Shown here in pieces: positions 10,884 through 22,512 of a DNA stretch of 64,000 nucleotides. The stretch covers positions 310,001 to 374,000 of the forward strand of contig OZ024844.1 in NCBI GenBank assembly GCA_964017145.1, read 5' to 3'. The notes under the pieces were generated by a model. The model was not told the origin of the DNA. It was given only the letters and a program-made list of their open reading frames with translations, and searched no databases. The stretch is from Agrocybe praecox. Taxonomy: Eukaryota; Basidiomycota; Agaricomycetes; Agaricales; Agrocybaceae. Positions within the stretch are counted from its first letter, which is position 1; every line of letters starts with the position of its first letter. The translations under genes and the position numbers were made by a program.

Positions 10884-11862
10884 ATGGCCATGATTGCAAA
10901 CGCTCTATACACCGCATACTTTCTTTTCACAATATTTATCGAAGAATTGCGGACTCGGAAGACGAGACTGTTCGCTTCCCGAAGTGGTAAACAAGATACC
11001 AAACTAGTTAATATACGGACATTTCAAATCCCAGATCACGAGGACGTCCGCACGCTTTTCCAGAATCTGCTCGCTTACGAAGGTATGGCTTCTCAATTCT
11101 CCTCTTTTCTTGTAGCGAAAACTAAGGTTCATTTCGTACAGAAGGATCTCCATTGCGAGGCGCCATGAAAGCGCAATTTGGGAAGGGAGACACTATGTGT
11201 TTCTTTGTTGTCTTACTTTTCGCTCGAAAATTACTGTCCTCGAATTCAATTTTAACCCCCTCACTCAATACGTCCTCCTTTTTATGCTGCTTCTTAATTC
11301 CTTCCCTGATCATCTTTTCACGGTTATGCGCCTTATACTCGGCGTATATGACATATATCGATAGGAGCCTGAACGGAGATCTTTTAAATATCGCTTACCA
11401 CTACAAACTGGTACCTGATCCGCACTCAACCTCCAACGAAGGCCTCCTTCCTATCGAGAAAAGTGGTTTCTGGGTAGCAGAGACCGTTAACGAACTAGGT
11501 GGTACAAAATTAGTGGGATGCGTCGGATTGGGTACGTCGTTGATGTTTCTCTAGACATAATCCGATGACTCACAAAAAAAATAAAATCCAAAGATGCATC
11601 TACCCGTGACAATAAGAAACATGCTGAACTTCGACACATGTTTGTATCTCCTTGTTATCGTCGGCGTGGAATAGCTGGTTTACTCATCAAAGCCGTACTC
11701 GAGCATGCTAAGGATCAAGGGGTGGGATCAATTTACTTGACAACTTCATCTTACCAAACAAGTGCTATCGCTTTTTATCAAAAGTTTGGCTGGGTTGTAG
11801 GGAATAGATATGCTATGTACGACAATATCCCTTTCGCGGAACTTCGTAGGGCTATAGTATAA
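10884..11862 (+). CDS. Membrane-anchored GNAT N-acetyltransferase, array copy 3
   Basis: Exons 10884-11082, 11142-11531 and 11594-11862 give 285 aa. The N-terminus has an extra hydrophobic stretch (ANALYTAYFLFTIFI) before the VNIRTFQIPDHEDVRTLF fold start. The middle exon has further membrane segments (CFFVVLLFARKLL, FLCCFLIPSLIIFSRL) and the core FWVAETVNELGG...LVGCVGL. The last exon carries YRRRGIAGLLIKAVLEHAK and TTSSYQTSAIAFYQKFGW. This is the most divergent copy in its membrane part. No frame lesion was seen. Confidence 0.85.
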
Positions 11863-12125
11863 AGTATATCGAGCACTTAGACGCGCATACTAAATTACTT
11901 CGTTCGCATGGGCGCTTCTGAGCGGTCCGTGGGTCGTCGGAGATTCGGAGTATATATTATCTTTTAGTAAATACTAATGCCGTAGTGTTACCTGACTCTG
12001 CTCTGAGTTACAATACATAGGATATCCGAGTATGCCTTGAACATCAAACTGGCTGTTTCATGAACACAGTCCCACGCGTCCTTTAGGCCGCTTCCAGCAC
12101 CATCACGCATAGTTTCAATATCATC

Positions 12126-13039
12126 ATGAATGGCTCTATCTTGCCTGGAGAGGACACTATGATTCGTGTTCGTCCGTTTCAAGAATCGGATGCCGACAAG
12201 GTGCGCGAGATGTTTCTTGAATCTATGGTCAATCAAAGTAAGTACCGTCAGTCAATCACTAATATAGACGTAGGATTTGATATGTTTATTATCCTCAGGT
12301 GATTCGCCTTTCGCCAAAGCAATGTATGGTCAACTTATAGCGCCGCTGTCTTTGGCATCATATACCACCATTGTTCTTGGATTAATCATGCGTAAAATAT
12401 CGAACAAGAAGTTGGGGACGATCTTGTCACTATTGGGGAGCACTATAGTCGCAGTCCACAGGTGTATTCTTTACATCGCGTTAAAGAGACGTGTGCGTAG
12501 GAATCTAAAGGCCGACCTTGCAAATATAGCTCAACACTATAATATGGCCAAGTCAGCCGTTAAGGAGCAAGCCGCGTATGATTACCCGCTTGTACCATCC
12601 GGAAAAAGTGGATTTTGGTTGGCAGAGATCTGTAGTGAAGGGAAGGACCCAGAGGTGGTTGGTTGCGTTGGGCTAGGTAAGCATTACCTGCGTCATGATT
12701 CTATGTATATAACTAAAATCAGGTTCCCACATCTTCTTATGAAACCCAGACGCAAATACTACCGCTGATACAACCACCGCTGAGCTTAGGAGGATGTCAG
12801 TCGTTTCAAGTCATAGGAGAAAGGGAATAGCTCTGCATCTTATCAGAGCCCTTATGAATCATGCGAGTAGCTGTGGAATAAAGAAGGTCTTCTTTAGTAC
12901 TTCGTCCTTCTAGGAAGGGGCTATGAAAATGTATCAGCATTATGGATGGAAGCACCAAGGGAAGGAGGACGTATCTTTCTGGACTCAACCAATATTTTGG
13001 CATACGTTTTCTATTCATGTAAACGACTTCTCTTTGTAG
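12126..13039 (+). pseudogene. GNAT acetyltransferase array copy 4, interrupted by a stop codon
   Basis: Exons 12126-12237, 12299-12676 and 12750-13039 join in the same phases as the three intact copies. The conserved parts are present: IRVRPFQESDADKVREMF, LIAPLSLASYTTIVLGLIM, FWLAEICSEG...VVGCVGL and HRRKGIALHLIRALMNHA. At 12911-12913 the STSSF-Q motif has TAG in place of the Gln codon used by copies 1-3. Similarity continues after it (EGAMKMYQHYGWKHQGKED) to a TAG at 13037-13039. A single C-to-T change would explain the stop, so inactivation looks recent. A truncated product of about 217 aa would lack part of the acetyl-CoA fold. Confidence 0.85.
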
Positions 13040-13282
13040 TTATACGAAATATATCATTTTCCCTCTCGCGTTACTGCGAGTTGGAGTCAAATTGAAGTTG
13101 AGTTGTAAAATGGTCGTAACGACTTGCGTAGTGACGAAATTTGGACGAAGTTGGTCGGCCCTCCAAGAAAATGCCGACTTGCCGAGACAGATCAACCAAA
13201 ACAAACGCGTATTAGGTAAGGGCTAATTAATGACACGGCGCGAGCCCCTTGCTTACGACAACAACAAAGAAAAAAAACGAAT

Positions 13283-15492
13283 ATGAGCCGCAATAACAAT
13301 AACGTTCGAAGGCCTACTTCTGCTCTAACCGAGTTCTTAAGGGTGAGCTGTTATGACTGTATAGCTTGAACGAAACTGAATTTCTTTGTAGGCATCAGGA
13401 ATTACTTCAGTAACGATAGCAAGAAGGGCAGCGACACAGAATCAACGTGCTGCCAACGCACAAGAGCAACCAATAGCAGGTCCAAGCCGAGCGTCTAATG
13501 CAGATGCGAGCTCGAGTGGTACCAATAGACGCAGACGGACTTCAAGGGTACGTAGATGTAGTCCTTAGTTTCAGGGTCAAACCGATATATCTTGTTTTAT
13601 TTAGAGGTCTGGATATGCCTCTGATGAGCTGGACGAACCTGAAGGCGAAGTAGCGGAAATGGAAGTCCACGAAGATGAAGACGAAGATGAAGATGAAGAT
13701 GAAGACGCGAAACCGGCCAAGAGGCGTGGGCTAACCAAAGCTACAGAGGCCAAGCTGAAGGCGAAAGAGAAGGCAAAGGCAAAGGGCAAGGGCAAAAAGA
13801 AGGGAAAGAAAGAGAGCGACGACGATTATGACGAAGATAAGGACGCGTACACGGCCCTTTCAAGGTCCTTGTGGAAGAGCAATAATCCAAAGCCGCCTGT
13901 TGGTAGTTTTGAGAGTTGTGCGACCTGTGGAAAACAATTCACAGTGGTATGTTTGATTATTTCTTACTATTTATTCATTGGAAGATTTTTCAATCGAATT
14001 TTACAGACCAAGTACACCTTAGCTTCTAGCAGTGGAGACGGATTCTTATGCCACCAGTGTGCGAAAGCTGGTGGACAGGATCCATTCAAGAAGCTGACCG
14101 TCCCTAAGAAACGTAAGGCTCCAGCGGACAAGAGGAGTGTTGTCAACTTCGAAGAAACCCGGTTTCCTTCCCTCGTCTCCCTTTGTATACAGCTCATCAC
14201 GAAGCATATCAACGATATCGATGCTCTGGGGGATATTGGCAGTTTGAACGTTGAAGCCATCGCTAAGGCTCTGTCAAAAAATCGGGGCTTGTATGTCTAC
14301 ACTCATATCTCCATATTTCTATATAATAATTTCGATGGCAGGACACAGGAGAATGCACACCTTTTCTACAGTCCTAGCAATTCAACTTTGACCTTGTTCG
14401 ATGCAACAAGTAAGGTCCTGATTTCTTAACACACGATGCAAATATTTACCGCAGTTTAGACCTTCCTTCTCCCGCCCTCGAAACACTGGCCTATCACAAT
14501 GCCAACCTGACCTCTTTGCGTCTCGATTTTTGCGGACATCTTGATGACGCTGCTTTTCAAGTATTCAGCAAGTCCCTTGCGTCATTAAAGCGCCTCGAGC
14601 TTCTAGGCCCATTCCTTATACGCCCAGCTGCGTGGCAAGAATTTTTCAAATCTCATCCAAAGCTGGAAGGCCTCCTCATCACTCAGAGTCCCCGGTTTGA
14701 CGACGACTGCATAAAGTCGCTTGTCAAGTCTTGTCCCAAAATCACAGAGCTTCGTTTGAAAGAGATTGGACAAATGAAAGATTTGTTTCTAAATCAAATC
14801 AAACTCCTCAAAGGCGGTGTTTGGTACCTCGACATCTCGGACCCTACGCATTCGTGCTCGGAAAAAGCTATGATTGACCTTGTACGTGCCCTTGGGAAGA
14901 CGTTGACAGATCTAAATGTGTCTAAGCACGACCTCTTGACGGACGACTTTTTGCGGAAAGGGCTTTTAGCCCACGGGAAATCTATCCAGTCGCTTACACT
15001 TTCTCATCTTCCTGAACTCACAACTGATGGAGTCTCCAAATTTTTCGAGGATTGGACTGACAAGAATCCTGCTTTAGTTTCTATTGATATGTCTAGAAAC
15101 GAAATCTTGACTGGCCCAGCTCTTAAGAGCATCCTGACGCATTCAGGAGAGAAGTTAGAGAATTTGAACATCAATGGCTGGAAAGATATCGAGGAGGATG
15201 CCTTACGAGCAATAGGGAAAAAAGGCACGCAGTTGAAATCGCTCGACGTCGGTTTCTGCCGTGCAGCCGATGATTTCGTTATTCAAGCATGGCTAGAAGG
15301 CGATGCTCGTCGCGGCGGGCGCAGTCAAGGTTGTCAGAATATACAGGAAATCAAGGTGTGGGGATGCAACAAAGTCACAGCTTCTTGTCCTAGAAAGGTT
15401 CGTCATCATGTTTGTTCAGTGGAATTGCCATTGACCGTTATGTTTAGAAGGGCGTTTTGATATTCGGCGTTGAATCTCATACCGCACGTTAA
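13283..15492 (+). CDS. RAD7: Nucleotide excision repair protein Rad7 (LRR protein)
   Basis: Seven exons (13283-13342, 13392-13547, 13605-13946, 14007-14290, 14342-14409, 14460-15397, 15448-15492) join in phase to 630 aa. A disordered N-terminus contains an acidic run (Glu/Asp repeats, 13665-13705) and then a Lys-rich run. A CATC...CHQC zinc-ribbon-like pair follows (FESCATCGKQF and FLCHQCAKAGG). The rest is a leucine-rich-repeat array (LETLAYHNANLTSLRLDFC, LKRLELLGPF, LNINGWKDIEEDALRAIG, VWGCNKVTASCPRK), and the last exon gives KKGVLIFGVESHTAR. This is the fungal Rad7 architecture. With Rad16 it forms the NEF4 damage-recognition complex of global-genome repair, also linked to an E3 ubiquitin ligase. 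The acceptor of intron 5 (CAGTTTAG) was chosen by frame. Confidence 0.92.
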
Positions 15493-15703
15493 CGATCCAT
15501 CTACTTCCAAACTGGTTTTATTTATTTTTCGATATTCCTCTCTCGAGTTTCTTTCTTTCCTATACCACTTTTGTCTCAACAGTTTAGCATGACGTCTTAG
15601 CCTTTTGGTCACGATCGAATGTCATACAGGTTTCGTACTTACAATATAATAGTTCTCCACCCACCTGTTGAACCTTCTTCCCCCCTCTTCCCTTATATTT
15701 ACT

Positions 15704-16605
15704 ATGCGACTTTGCCTGATTAACAATGATCCAACGTCAACGCTGTTCGTTTCACTTGAAGGAGAGCCGTTGTATTCCATTGAAACTCCTCCACGCCCAT
15801 ATTTGACCATTATCAACGACGACCAGACAAAGGTTCACTCGCGCCCTGAGTGTGACGGACCAGCGTCAGCAACGATGCCGACAATCATGAAGCGCCTGAG
15901 TCACGTTCAGAAGAGTACTGGGCATGTGGAGACGGAAATTGCAATGATTGAATATTCTGGACCAGGAAAAGGGACGCGGATGACAATCTGTTCCAAACTC
16001 TGCGGGCTCAAAATCACTGCTCCTGCAGCTGATCAACGGTTTGAGGCGAGCAATGACAAGGAAGACAAAGGAAACTATGTGATGGAGGGGATGAATGTCG
16101 AAGAAGAGACCTCGTGAGTACGACTCTTGGCATACCTTTACTATTTCATGAAAACCTTATTCTCCTGCAGATCATGGGAGTTTGTGGGTCCAGATATGAG
16201 ACGATACAAGTGGCAGTTTTTTGTACATTCGCCTGTCGTACGCAACTTTTTATCGATTCAGATTGGATGACTGCAATCTTTCTCTCTTTCTAGTTCATGC
16301 TTGCAGAGAAAACCTCCACACCTTTAGCTTTTTTTCGGCGTGCAAAAATCGGGATCGTGTCTCGCTCACGTCGTGCATATCTAGAGATCCTACCAACAGG
16401 AACCAACCTCGTAGACTTCATAGTCATCACCTTCGTCGCGTTTATGAAGCAGTGCATACTCATTGATATGGTTGAGCCCTCTGATTCGAGTGGAGGGACC
16501 AACAGCCTCCCCAATTCCCTCCCCAATTCTCCAGTGACACCTTCCTCTCCCGGGCCGTTTGACTTGGACAAAATGACCCGTCTTTCGCGCGTTCATACCT
16601 CTTGA
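15704..16605 (+). CDS. DUF6593 family protein
   Basis: Exons 15704-16113, 16171-16222 and 16294-16605 give 257 aa. The N-terminus MRLCLINNDPTSTLFVSLEG is the typical opening of the basidiomycete DUF6593 family (a short strand, then 'NDPxxTxL', then a beta repeat). The WEFVGPDMRRYKWQ and FRRAKIGIVSR segments and the late hydrophobic strand LVDFIVITFVAFMKQ also fit. The Pro/Ser-rich C-terminus looks disordered. Family function is unknown. It lies tail-to-tail with a second member of the same family. Confidence 0.78.
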
Positions 16606-16820
16606 GACAAGCTACTACTATGATTGCCCAATTGCTACAAGCCATTTCTATACCTACCAGACCAATTTTAACACCGATCTTTTTGTCAATTTCAAACCAG
16701 AGCTTTACTGCACCTGATAGGCGTTTTAACTTGATAGGCATTAATTGGAGCTTGAAAGCTCGAAGTAGTGTAGCTCTCACTATAATTTAATAGTTAGAAT
16801 GATAAATGATGTACAAGAAA

Positions 16821-17727
16821 TCAAGAATTAGACGTTGATCTGGTGTGCCTTTCCTGCCTTAGCCTCTCCGCGTATATAAACGTGATTAAAATAAGCTCTA
16901 CCATATGTTCTCCAGCGGGAAAAACCTCTAATAGCGCCGGTTTTTGAATATCCGATTCCGTGTTACTAGCACTATTGAGATCATGGTTTGGGTACACATA
17001 TCTAGCAACGAGAAGAGGAACGTGTGCTTTTCCGCGTTCTTCTTTAGGATCTGAATCTCGAAGAAATAGCTAAAATTTGATATATGTCAGTTGCAGAAAG
17101 TATCGAGCAAAGAAAACGTGAAAAACCTCAGACATGCCCTCCCCTACCTTCCACACGTAGTCGTTCCCATCTTCCGCAGTGAAGACCCGGTTACTGTACG
17201 TTATACGAATAAATTTCATGACACTAGGACCCACATCGCGTAAAATCTTCATACCTCCCATACCAAGCCCGTCCTTCTGTCCTGAAAAACTCACTGGTTT
17301 TCCATGCTTTACCGCGATAGCGAATTATCGTGGCTGAGATTGAATGAAATTCGATCTGAGCAACCTCTGTAAATCGAGTTCGAAGCTCCGTTTCCGCTGC
17401 AGCCTCCTGCATTTCCTCCAGATTGGGAATAGGATCTTCCCAGTGAAACTCATGATCATGAGAATCGACAGACGACCGACCCTTCTTTCCTTCAAAAGAG
17501 TTTCCGTCTACATTGGAAGAAGCGGGAATAGAGCTCGAGGAATTCATGAAATGTTTTTCGGCCCATAAAATTTCGGCTGGTGTGGGTTTTAGATCGGGAA
17601 GTGCGTGGTATACGGTGGCCGTCCGTGATTTTGAGTTAGTAGGGCAAACAACCTTGAAAAGTACTTGGCCGGTCTTGCTGCAGTAGTTAGCGTTGGTTGG
17701 GTCATGATTGGTTAAGAAAAGAGGCAT
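16821..17727 (-). CDS. DUF6593 family protein
   Basis: Exons (minus) 17295-17727, 17127-17254 and 16821-17069 give 269 aa. MPLFLTNHDPTNANYCSKTG is the family N-terminus. The central part has VAQIEFHSISATIIRYRGKA, the third exon VPLLVARYVYPNH, and the C-terminal strand is HMVELILITFIYAERLRQ. It shares two intron positions and domain order with the plus-strand neighbour 216 bp away, so the pair probably arose by local inverted duplication followed by strong divergence. No signal peptide. Function unknown. Confidence 0.8.
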
Positions 17728-18573
17728 TGCAAACGGATGGAGAGAGTAGGATTGTCGGGGTCTGCCTTCAGGGAATCTGTGGCAGTCCGCAGGAAATTTG
17801 AAGATGAAATGGCTTTGACGATTTGCATCGAGGCCACTGTTTAAATATGTCCATAGTCAGGGACACAGTGGGAAATGGAGCAAAACTCACTAGTCTCTAT
17901 AGGAATACTTGTATAATATCGAAGTCCAGGGGCACCTAGATGCAACAGATATTGAAACTCTAGACCTCTCTAGACAGTCATGTCATTTAACATACTGTTA
18001 CCAATATATGATGAAAGAGGCGTATGTTTACCACTGTTTACCCATCAGTCGAGAACAGTCGCGGCCAAATATGCTTGGGAGTACTTGCTGTCCTCTATGT
18101 CAGGAGGTGAATGTCTCTCATCGTGAGTATGTATTAGTAGTTGAGATCTTAGGAGCAGATTGCAGATTAGAGTGGAAGAGCTTAAAGAGAAAGATTTCAC
18201 CCCATTGCGGGGTTTGTTGTGGACAGGACAGGGCTTAAAAGTGTAAATAGCAATGGTCGGTAAGTCGTGTTGCGTCGCCTCCACGGTCCATGTCGCGTGA
18301 CGTCATTCCACCTTTGTTTTTAAAATTAGAGTCAATAGAGGCGTCTCTGCTGGTCTATTTTGCAATTTAAACACTTTTCAGTGGGGGAATACGGGCACTT
18401 GTTACCGGTTCAGCGAGGAACCAGTGACTGAAGAGCTATGAGTGCAGACTAAAATCAATATGACCAACGACACTTTATTTGCAACTCTTCATCCAAAGAA
18501 AGTGAGTTATCGATAGAATCAATAAGCATAATAAATGACACTTGAATTTATTGCCAAAATTGTTCTCGGTCAT
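17728..18573. other. Intergenic, no gene supported
   Basis: Contains the 5' flank of the minus-strand DUF6593 gene and the 3' flank of RAP1. Short frames near 17909-18284 lack motifs or paralogues. Confidence 0.5.
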
Positions 18574-21507
18574 TCACGATGTCCCCTCCTCCTGCTTCAC
18601 CCAGGTATTTTCGAACGACGCAAGAGAATCGACGATCCATTGGAGAGAGGCCAGTCGAAGACGTCCGCATTCATGCACAGCTTCTAACTTCCTCATCTCA
18701 TCTGAACTTCTGGCAGTGACATTAAGAGCTAGTGTCCTGATTTTATCGGCCATTTCAGAATCCCATGTGTCTGCGCATTCTTCTTGAGATTCATGCTTCT
18801 TAGAAGGCTGTCTGCTAGGCACCGGAGAAGCAGAAACAAAACCGGAATCATCTTCATCTTCGTGGTCCGATTCAACTTCCAGTTCTGGTTCTTGCTCTTC
18901 AGCTGAAGCTTCTTGCTGTTCTTCGAGCACGTCATCGTCTTCCTGTTCGTCTTCCTGTTCGTCTTCTTCTTGCTTTTCGTCCTCCGTGTGCATATATATG
19001 TCCATGTCATCGTCGACATCTTCAACATGCGGTTCTTCATTATCCATGCTTACGTCCGCAGGGACAGCATGACCTCGAGGAGAGGGTGTTGCATCCCTAG
19101 GAGAAAATGAAACTTGACGCTGAAATTGGGAATTAGGAACATAGACTCCACTTGCTCGCCGTTGCTCGCGTGCAAAGGCTTCCTCTTCCCTTCCAGCTTT
19201 AACGAGCCTAATAAACTGTCCAGCGCGTGATTTACCTGGGGGTGAATAATCGGAGAGTCGTTCGTCGTCAAGCCGAAGAGGCTTGATCTTCAGACTTGGT
19301 CGTTTACTTTTGCGGGAAGAAGTTGACTGCCGATGTGAGTGGTTCAAATTAAACGTACTTGAACGTCGGCTTGATTGCACCGATTCATTGTGTGGAATAA
19401 GGCCACCAAGAACGTCTTCGTCGGATTCAACCTCCCCATTCGGAACATATCGTAAGCTAGGCATTCGAGTAAATAACTCCTGCTCCAACGCGCATAGACC
19501 TTGAAAAAATTGGTTCAAGACGAATTTGGTTTTTTCGACGTTTCTAGTATTCAGATAGGTTTTCATGGCAATTTCATTAGATACACCATGTTGCTTTGCC
19601 AATGTCTCGATAAGATGAGCCAAGTCTTCCGTAGCGGCCACTGCGAATGAGTCCTTGGTTTCTTCGGGTAAGTCTAGGCTTGATAATGACTGTCGTAAGG
19701 AATCGGAAGTACGATGTCTAGAAGAAACATTCTTTGAGCTTCCCGATGTGGAAGTGCGCGAACTTAAAGCAGAGCTAGGTCTGGACACGAGAGAAGTGTT
19801 GGGGCGCAGACGTTTTGCCAAGCTTTTTCGATGAAGGTCGATTCGACGGGGTGGTTTACTCTCGTCAATAGGCAAATCATTGCGGACCTTTCCCACTGAT
19901 TTGGCCGACACAATGAAGGGATCAGCGTCAGAAGAAGGTCCGGCAGGCATAGCATGATTGAACTTTAAGTGTGACGCGATCCTTGTTGGATGTGGAACCA
20001 TCGGGGCAACGACCTCTTCCGGAGGCCCTAGCATGTTCGGAACAAGGTCTTGCTCTTGCTGCCTATATCCGTTGACAGTGACTACAGATGACTCGACGGC
20101 GTGATGAGTAAGTACACCATTCGCGACCTGTGCTGCCTTCGATTCCCTTGGCACATCGGTGGAAGATGTGTCTGGAGCCAGAGACCGCGGAATAGAAAAA
20201 TGGTGATGATCCCTTCTTACTCCCGATTCCAGTGAGGTAGGTTGGGCGGGATTTGTGTGAATGAATTCAGGTAGCTTAACTTTCGATGACGAAGCAACAG
20301 CATTTATATGTACTTGCTGAGGTCTAGAAAAAACGGTTTTGGGATTAGACACAGGTTCCCTGGATACTTCGATATCTTGGACGATATGATCCTCTTTTCT
20401 GCGTTTCCGGTTAGGTGGCCATTCTGGGCTTTGGTTATTGCTGCCCTCGTCTGGTCGTGAGCTCTTCAATATTGAATGAAACTTCCCTTCAATTCGAATA
20501 GGGGGGTCTCTTTTCGTCGTGATCGGATGAGGAGAGGGCGATTCTGGAGGGGTTCCAAAGATGTCATCCTCGTTTTTTCGTTTCATTGCCTTTCTGGGCG
20601 GTGCAGTTTTCTTTGCAGGAGACACATGGTGGTTAGAACTTCCTTCTGCGATTACGGCGGGAATGGGTAGTCGAGGTCGAGATTGGATATTGCTCAGCGC
20701 GTCTGCCACAGGACTTTCTTCCACAGGTATTCTGTTCTTTATCAGCAAAATAGTTGAAGTGGATGGTCAACAAAATGCTCACCTATCAATGCTTGTCTCC
20801 CGCTCAGAATCCTCATAGGAGCCAAACAATTCGTTCATCGTGTTTTGTGACATAATTTCAATGTCACTGTTATCACTCTCCTTGGGATCGTTCTTTTGCT
20901 GCTCGTCATCGCGTGTTATTCGTGAAGTTTCCATCTTCAAAAAAGTATGGCTTTCTTCCTTGCCACCATGTAAGCTCTGAGCACCATAATCATGAGCATT
21001 TTCTTGAGATTCTGTGTCTGGAAAACCAGACTCGTTTTCCTGGATAGATTTGGACGGTTTGTCTGTGGCGGTTTTTGGAGTCGTTGGGACTTTCGCTGGT
21101 TTCGTGTGCGAGGGACCTTTCTTCTTTTTCGCATGCTTGCCCATTTCCTTCGCTTTCTTGGTCTTTCTCATGAATTTTTGGATATGATAATTAAAATATT
21201 CTTGATTCTTCTTGTATCTCTCGCGCCATGACTGCCATGGATGGTTTTCGGACCATGGCCATTCTCCAGCTACCTAGATAATCCGTAAGAAATATAAAGA
21301 GGAACAGAAAGAGCACCGCTAACGTTTTCTTCGAGCCTCTCGTATAACTTGTTACCCAGTCTCCCAGAAGTTTCAGGGTTATAAGTCGCCATATATTCTA
21401 TAAGATGTTTATCATCCTGCTCAGTGAAATCATTTCGGTTTCGCCTGAGACAAAAGGTTTCAGAGTGAAAGATAGTATATAAGAGGTCTCGACACATACC
21501 CTGTCAT
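18574..21507 (-). CDS. RAP1: Telomere protein Rap1 homologue
   Basis: Four exons (minus): 21500-21507, 21324-21444, 20783-21273 and 18574-20731, giving 925 aa. The first coding exon is only 8 nt (ATG ACA GG). The N-terminal Myb-type domain reads RNDFTEQDDKHLIEYMATY, then GRLGNKLYERLEEN, then HPWQSWRERYKK, which are the marks of the Rap1 Myb domain. A long basic, Ser-rich disordered region follows. About residues 520-580 include VAATEDLAHLIETLAKQHGV and a helical region, then an acidic tract of Glu/Asp/Gln repeats. The last about 65 residues are helical (EMADKIRTLALNV, LASLQWIVDSL) and may be the Rap1 C-terminal protein-interaction domain. Rap1 sits at telomeres through shelterin-type partners and controls telomere length and silencing. 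No BRCT domain precedes the Myb domain here; an in-frame TAG just upstream of the ATG supports the start. Confidence 0.82.
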
Positions 21508-21691
21508 AGGCGCCTAGAAAATCGAATATCTAACTGCAATGGTGGAATGAAATGAAGATGACAATAGCTCATGTTAAGGAGCTGTCACGACCAACACGTT
21601 AGTCACATCACCTGATGTTGCGCCTGATGCGTTACTTATTCACATAACCTGTCACAATGGTTTCTTTCTCTCGCCCAAGTCAACTAAGTAT

Positions 21692-22480
21692 ATGCCTCAG
21701 AGAGTCAGCGCTCAACATTTCAATGCATATCACCACAAAATGTTCTTTGAGAACGCCAGTGAAATTTTCGATATTGCCACCCGCTCGAACTCCTGCAAAT
21801 ACGAGTTCAATCCACACCGTCAGCCAAAGAAGTTAGAACTCCCAGTAGGGTATCCACTGGAGTAGGAAAAGATACCGTCATGTAGCTTATCCATTCTCAA
21901 TGTTCGTAAAACTGTCCCCATTAATTTCCACGACGTGACGCTCGTACCACTTGCCTCGGAGGCGCAGGCGATCTTTCCCGAGGAACAGTGGCATCAAATT
22001 GACTTCGAGTTCCTCCTTTTGACTCTATCATTTCCTGTTGCATCGCAAAGGTTATCTAAACCTCGTAACGCCAAGAGCAGTATCCACAAAGAATAGGATT
22101 TGCTTTGCAATGGGTGTGCGATCATTATTGAAGAGCTTCAACACGGAAACTACCCAGTTATCTAATCGCGAGTTCGGGACGTCGATATTTTTCCAAATCA
22201 AGGGTCAACTTTACCTGAGAGTGTGTGGCTGTTGTTGCGAATAGTGGCAAAGGAACGACGATGCTTATAGCGAAGTAATTGAATATGTTATGGATGATTC
22301 ACGGTAAGCCTGTACTCCGCTCTTCATCTTCGTATCCAAGATTATTATCTGATGCTTAACAAACTTTTAAATGAAACGTAGTAGCCTGTAGTGGCAAAGC
22401 TTCATTGGCTTGGCGCTCAAGTACTCCTGTCCATTCATATACGTCAAGGTGGGTATATATAAAGCGCATTTGTAGTCAGA
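21692..22480 (+). CDS. Uncertain multi-exon hypothetical gene
   Basis: ATG at 21692 opens MPQRVSAQHFNAYHHKMFFE and FNPHRQPK. A plausible intron (donor GTTAGA, acceptor near 21888) joins it to a frame reading LSILNVRKTVPINFHDVTLV and FPEEQWHQIDFEFLLLTLSF. Further coding-like pieces follow near 22245-22303 (QRNDDAYSEVIEYVMDD) and 22394-22450 (SFIGLALKYSCPFIYVK). I cannot close a full reading frame and do not recognise the family. It may be a real short gene with tiny introns or a decayed one. End coordinate is approximate. Confidence 0.3.
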
Positions 22481-22512
22481 CTAAATCCCAGCTAAAGCTT
22501 GCAGTCATTTGA

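Noticed and set aside
18880..19040. GAA/GAC-rich repeat tract
   Set aside because: It is the acidic coding region of RAP1, in frame, and not an independent repeat element.
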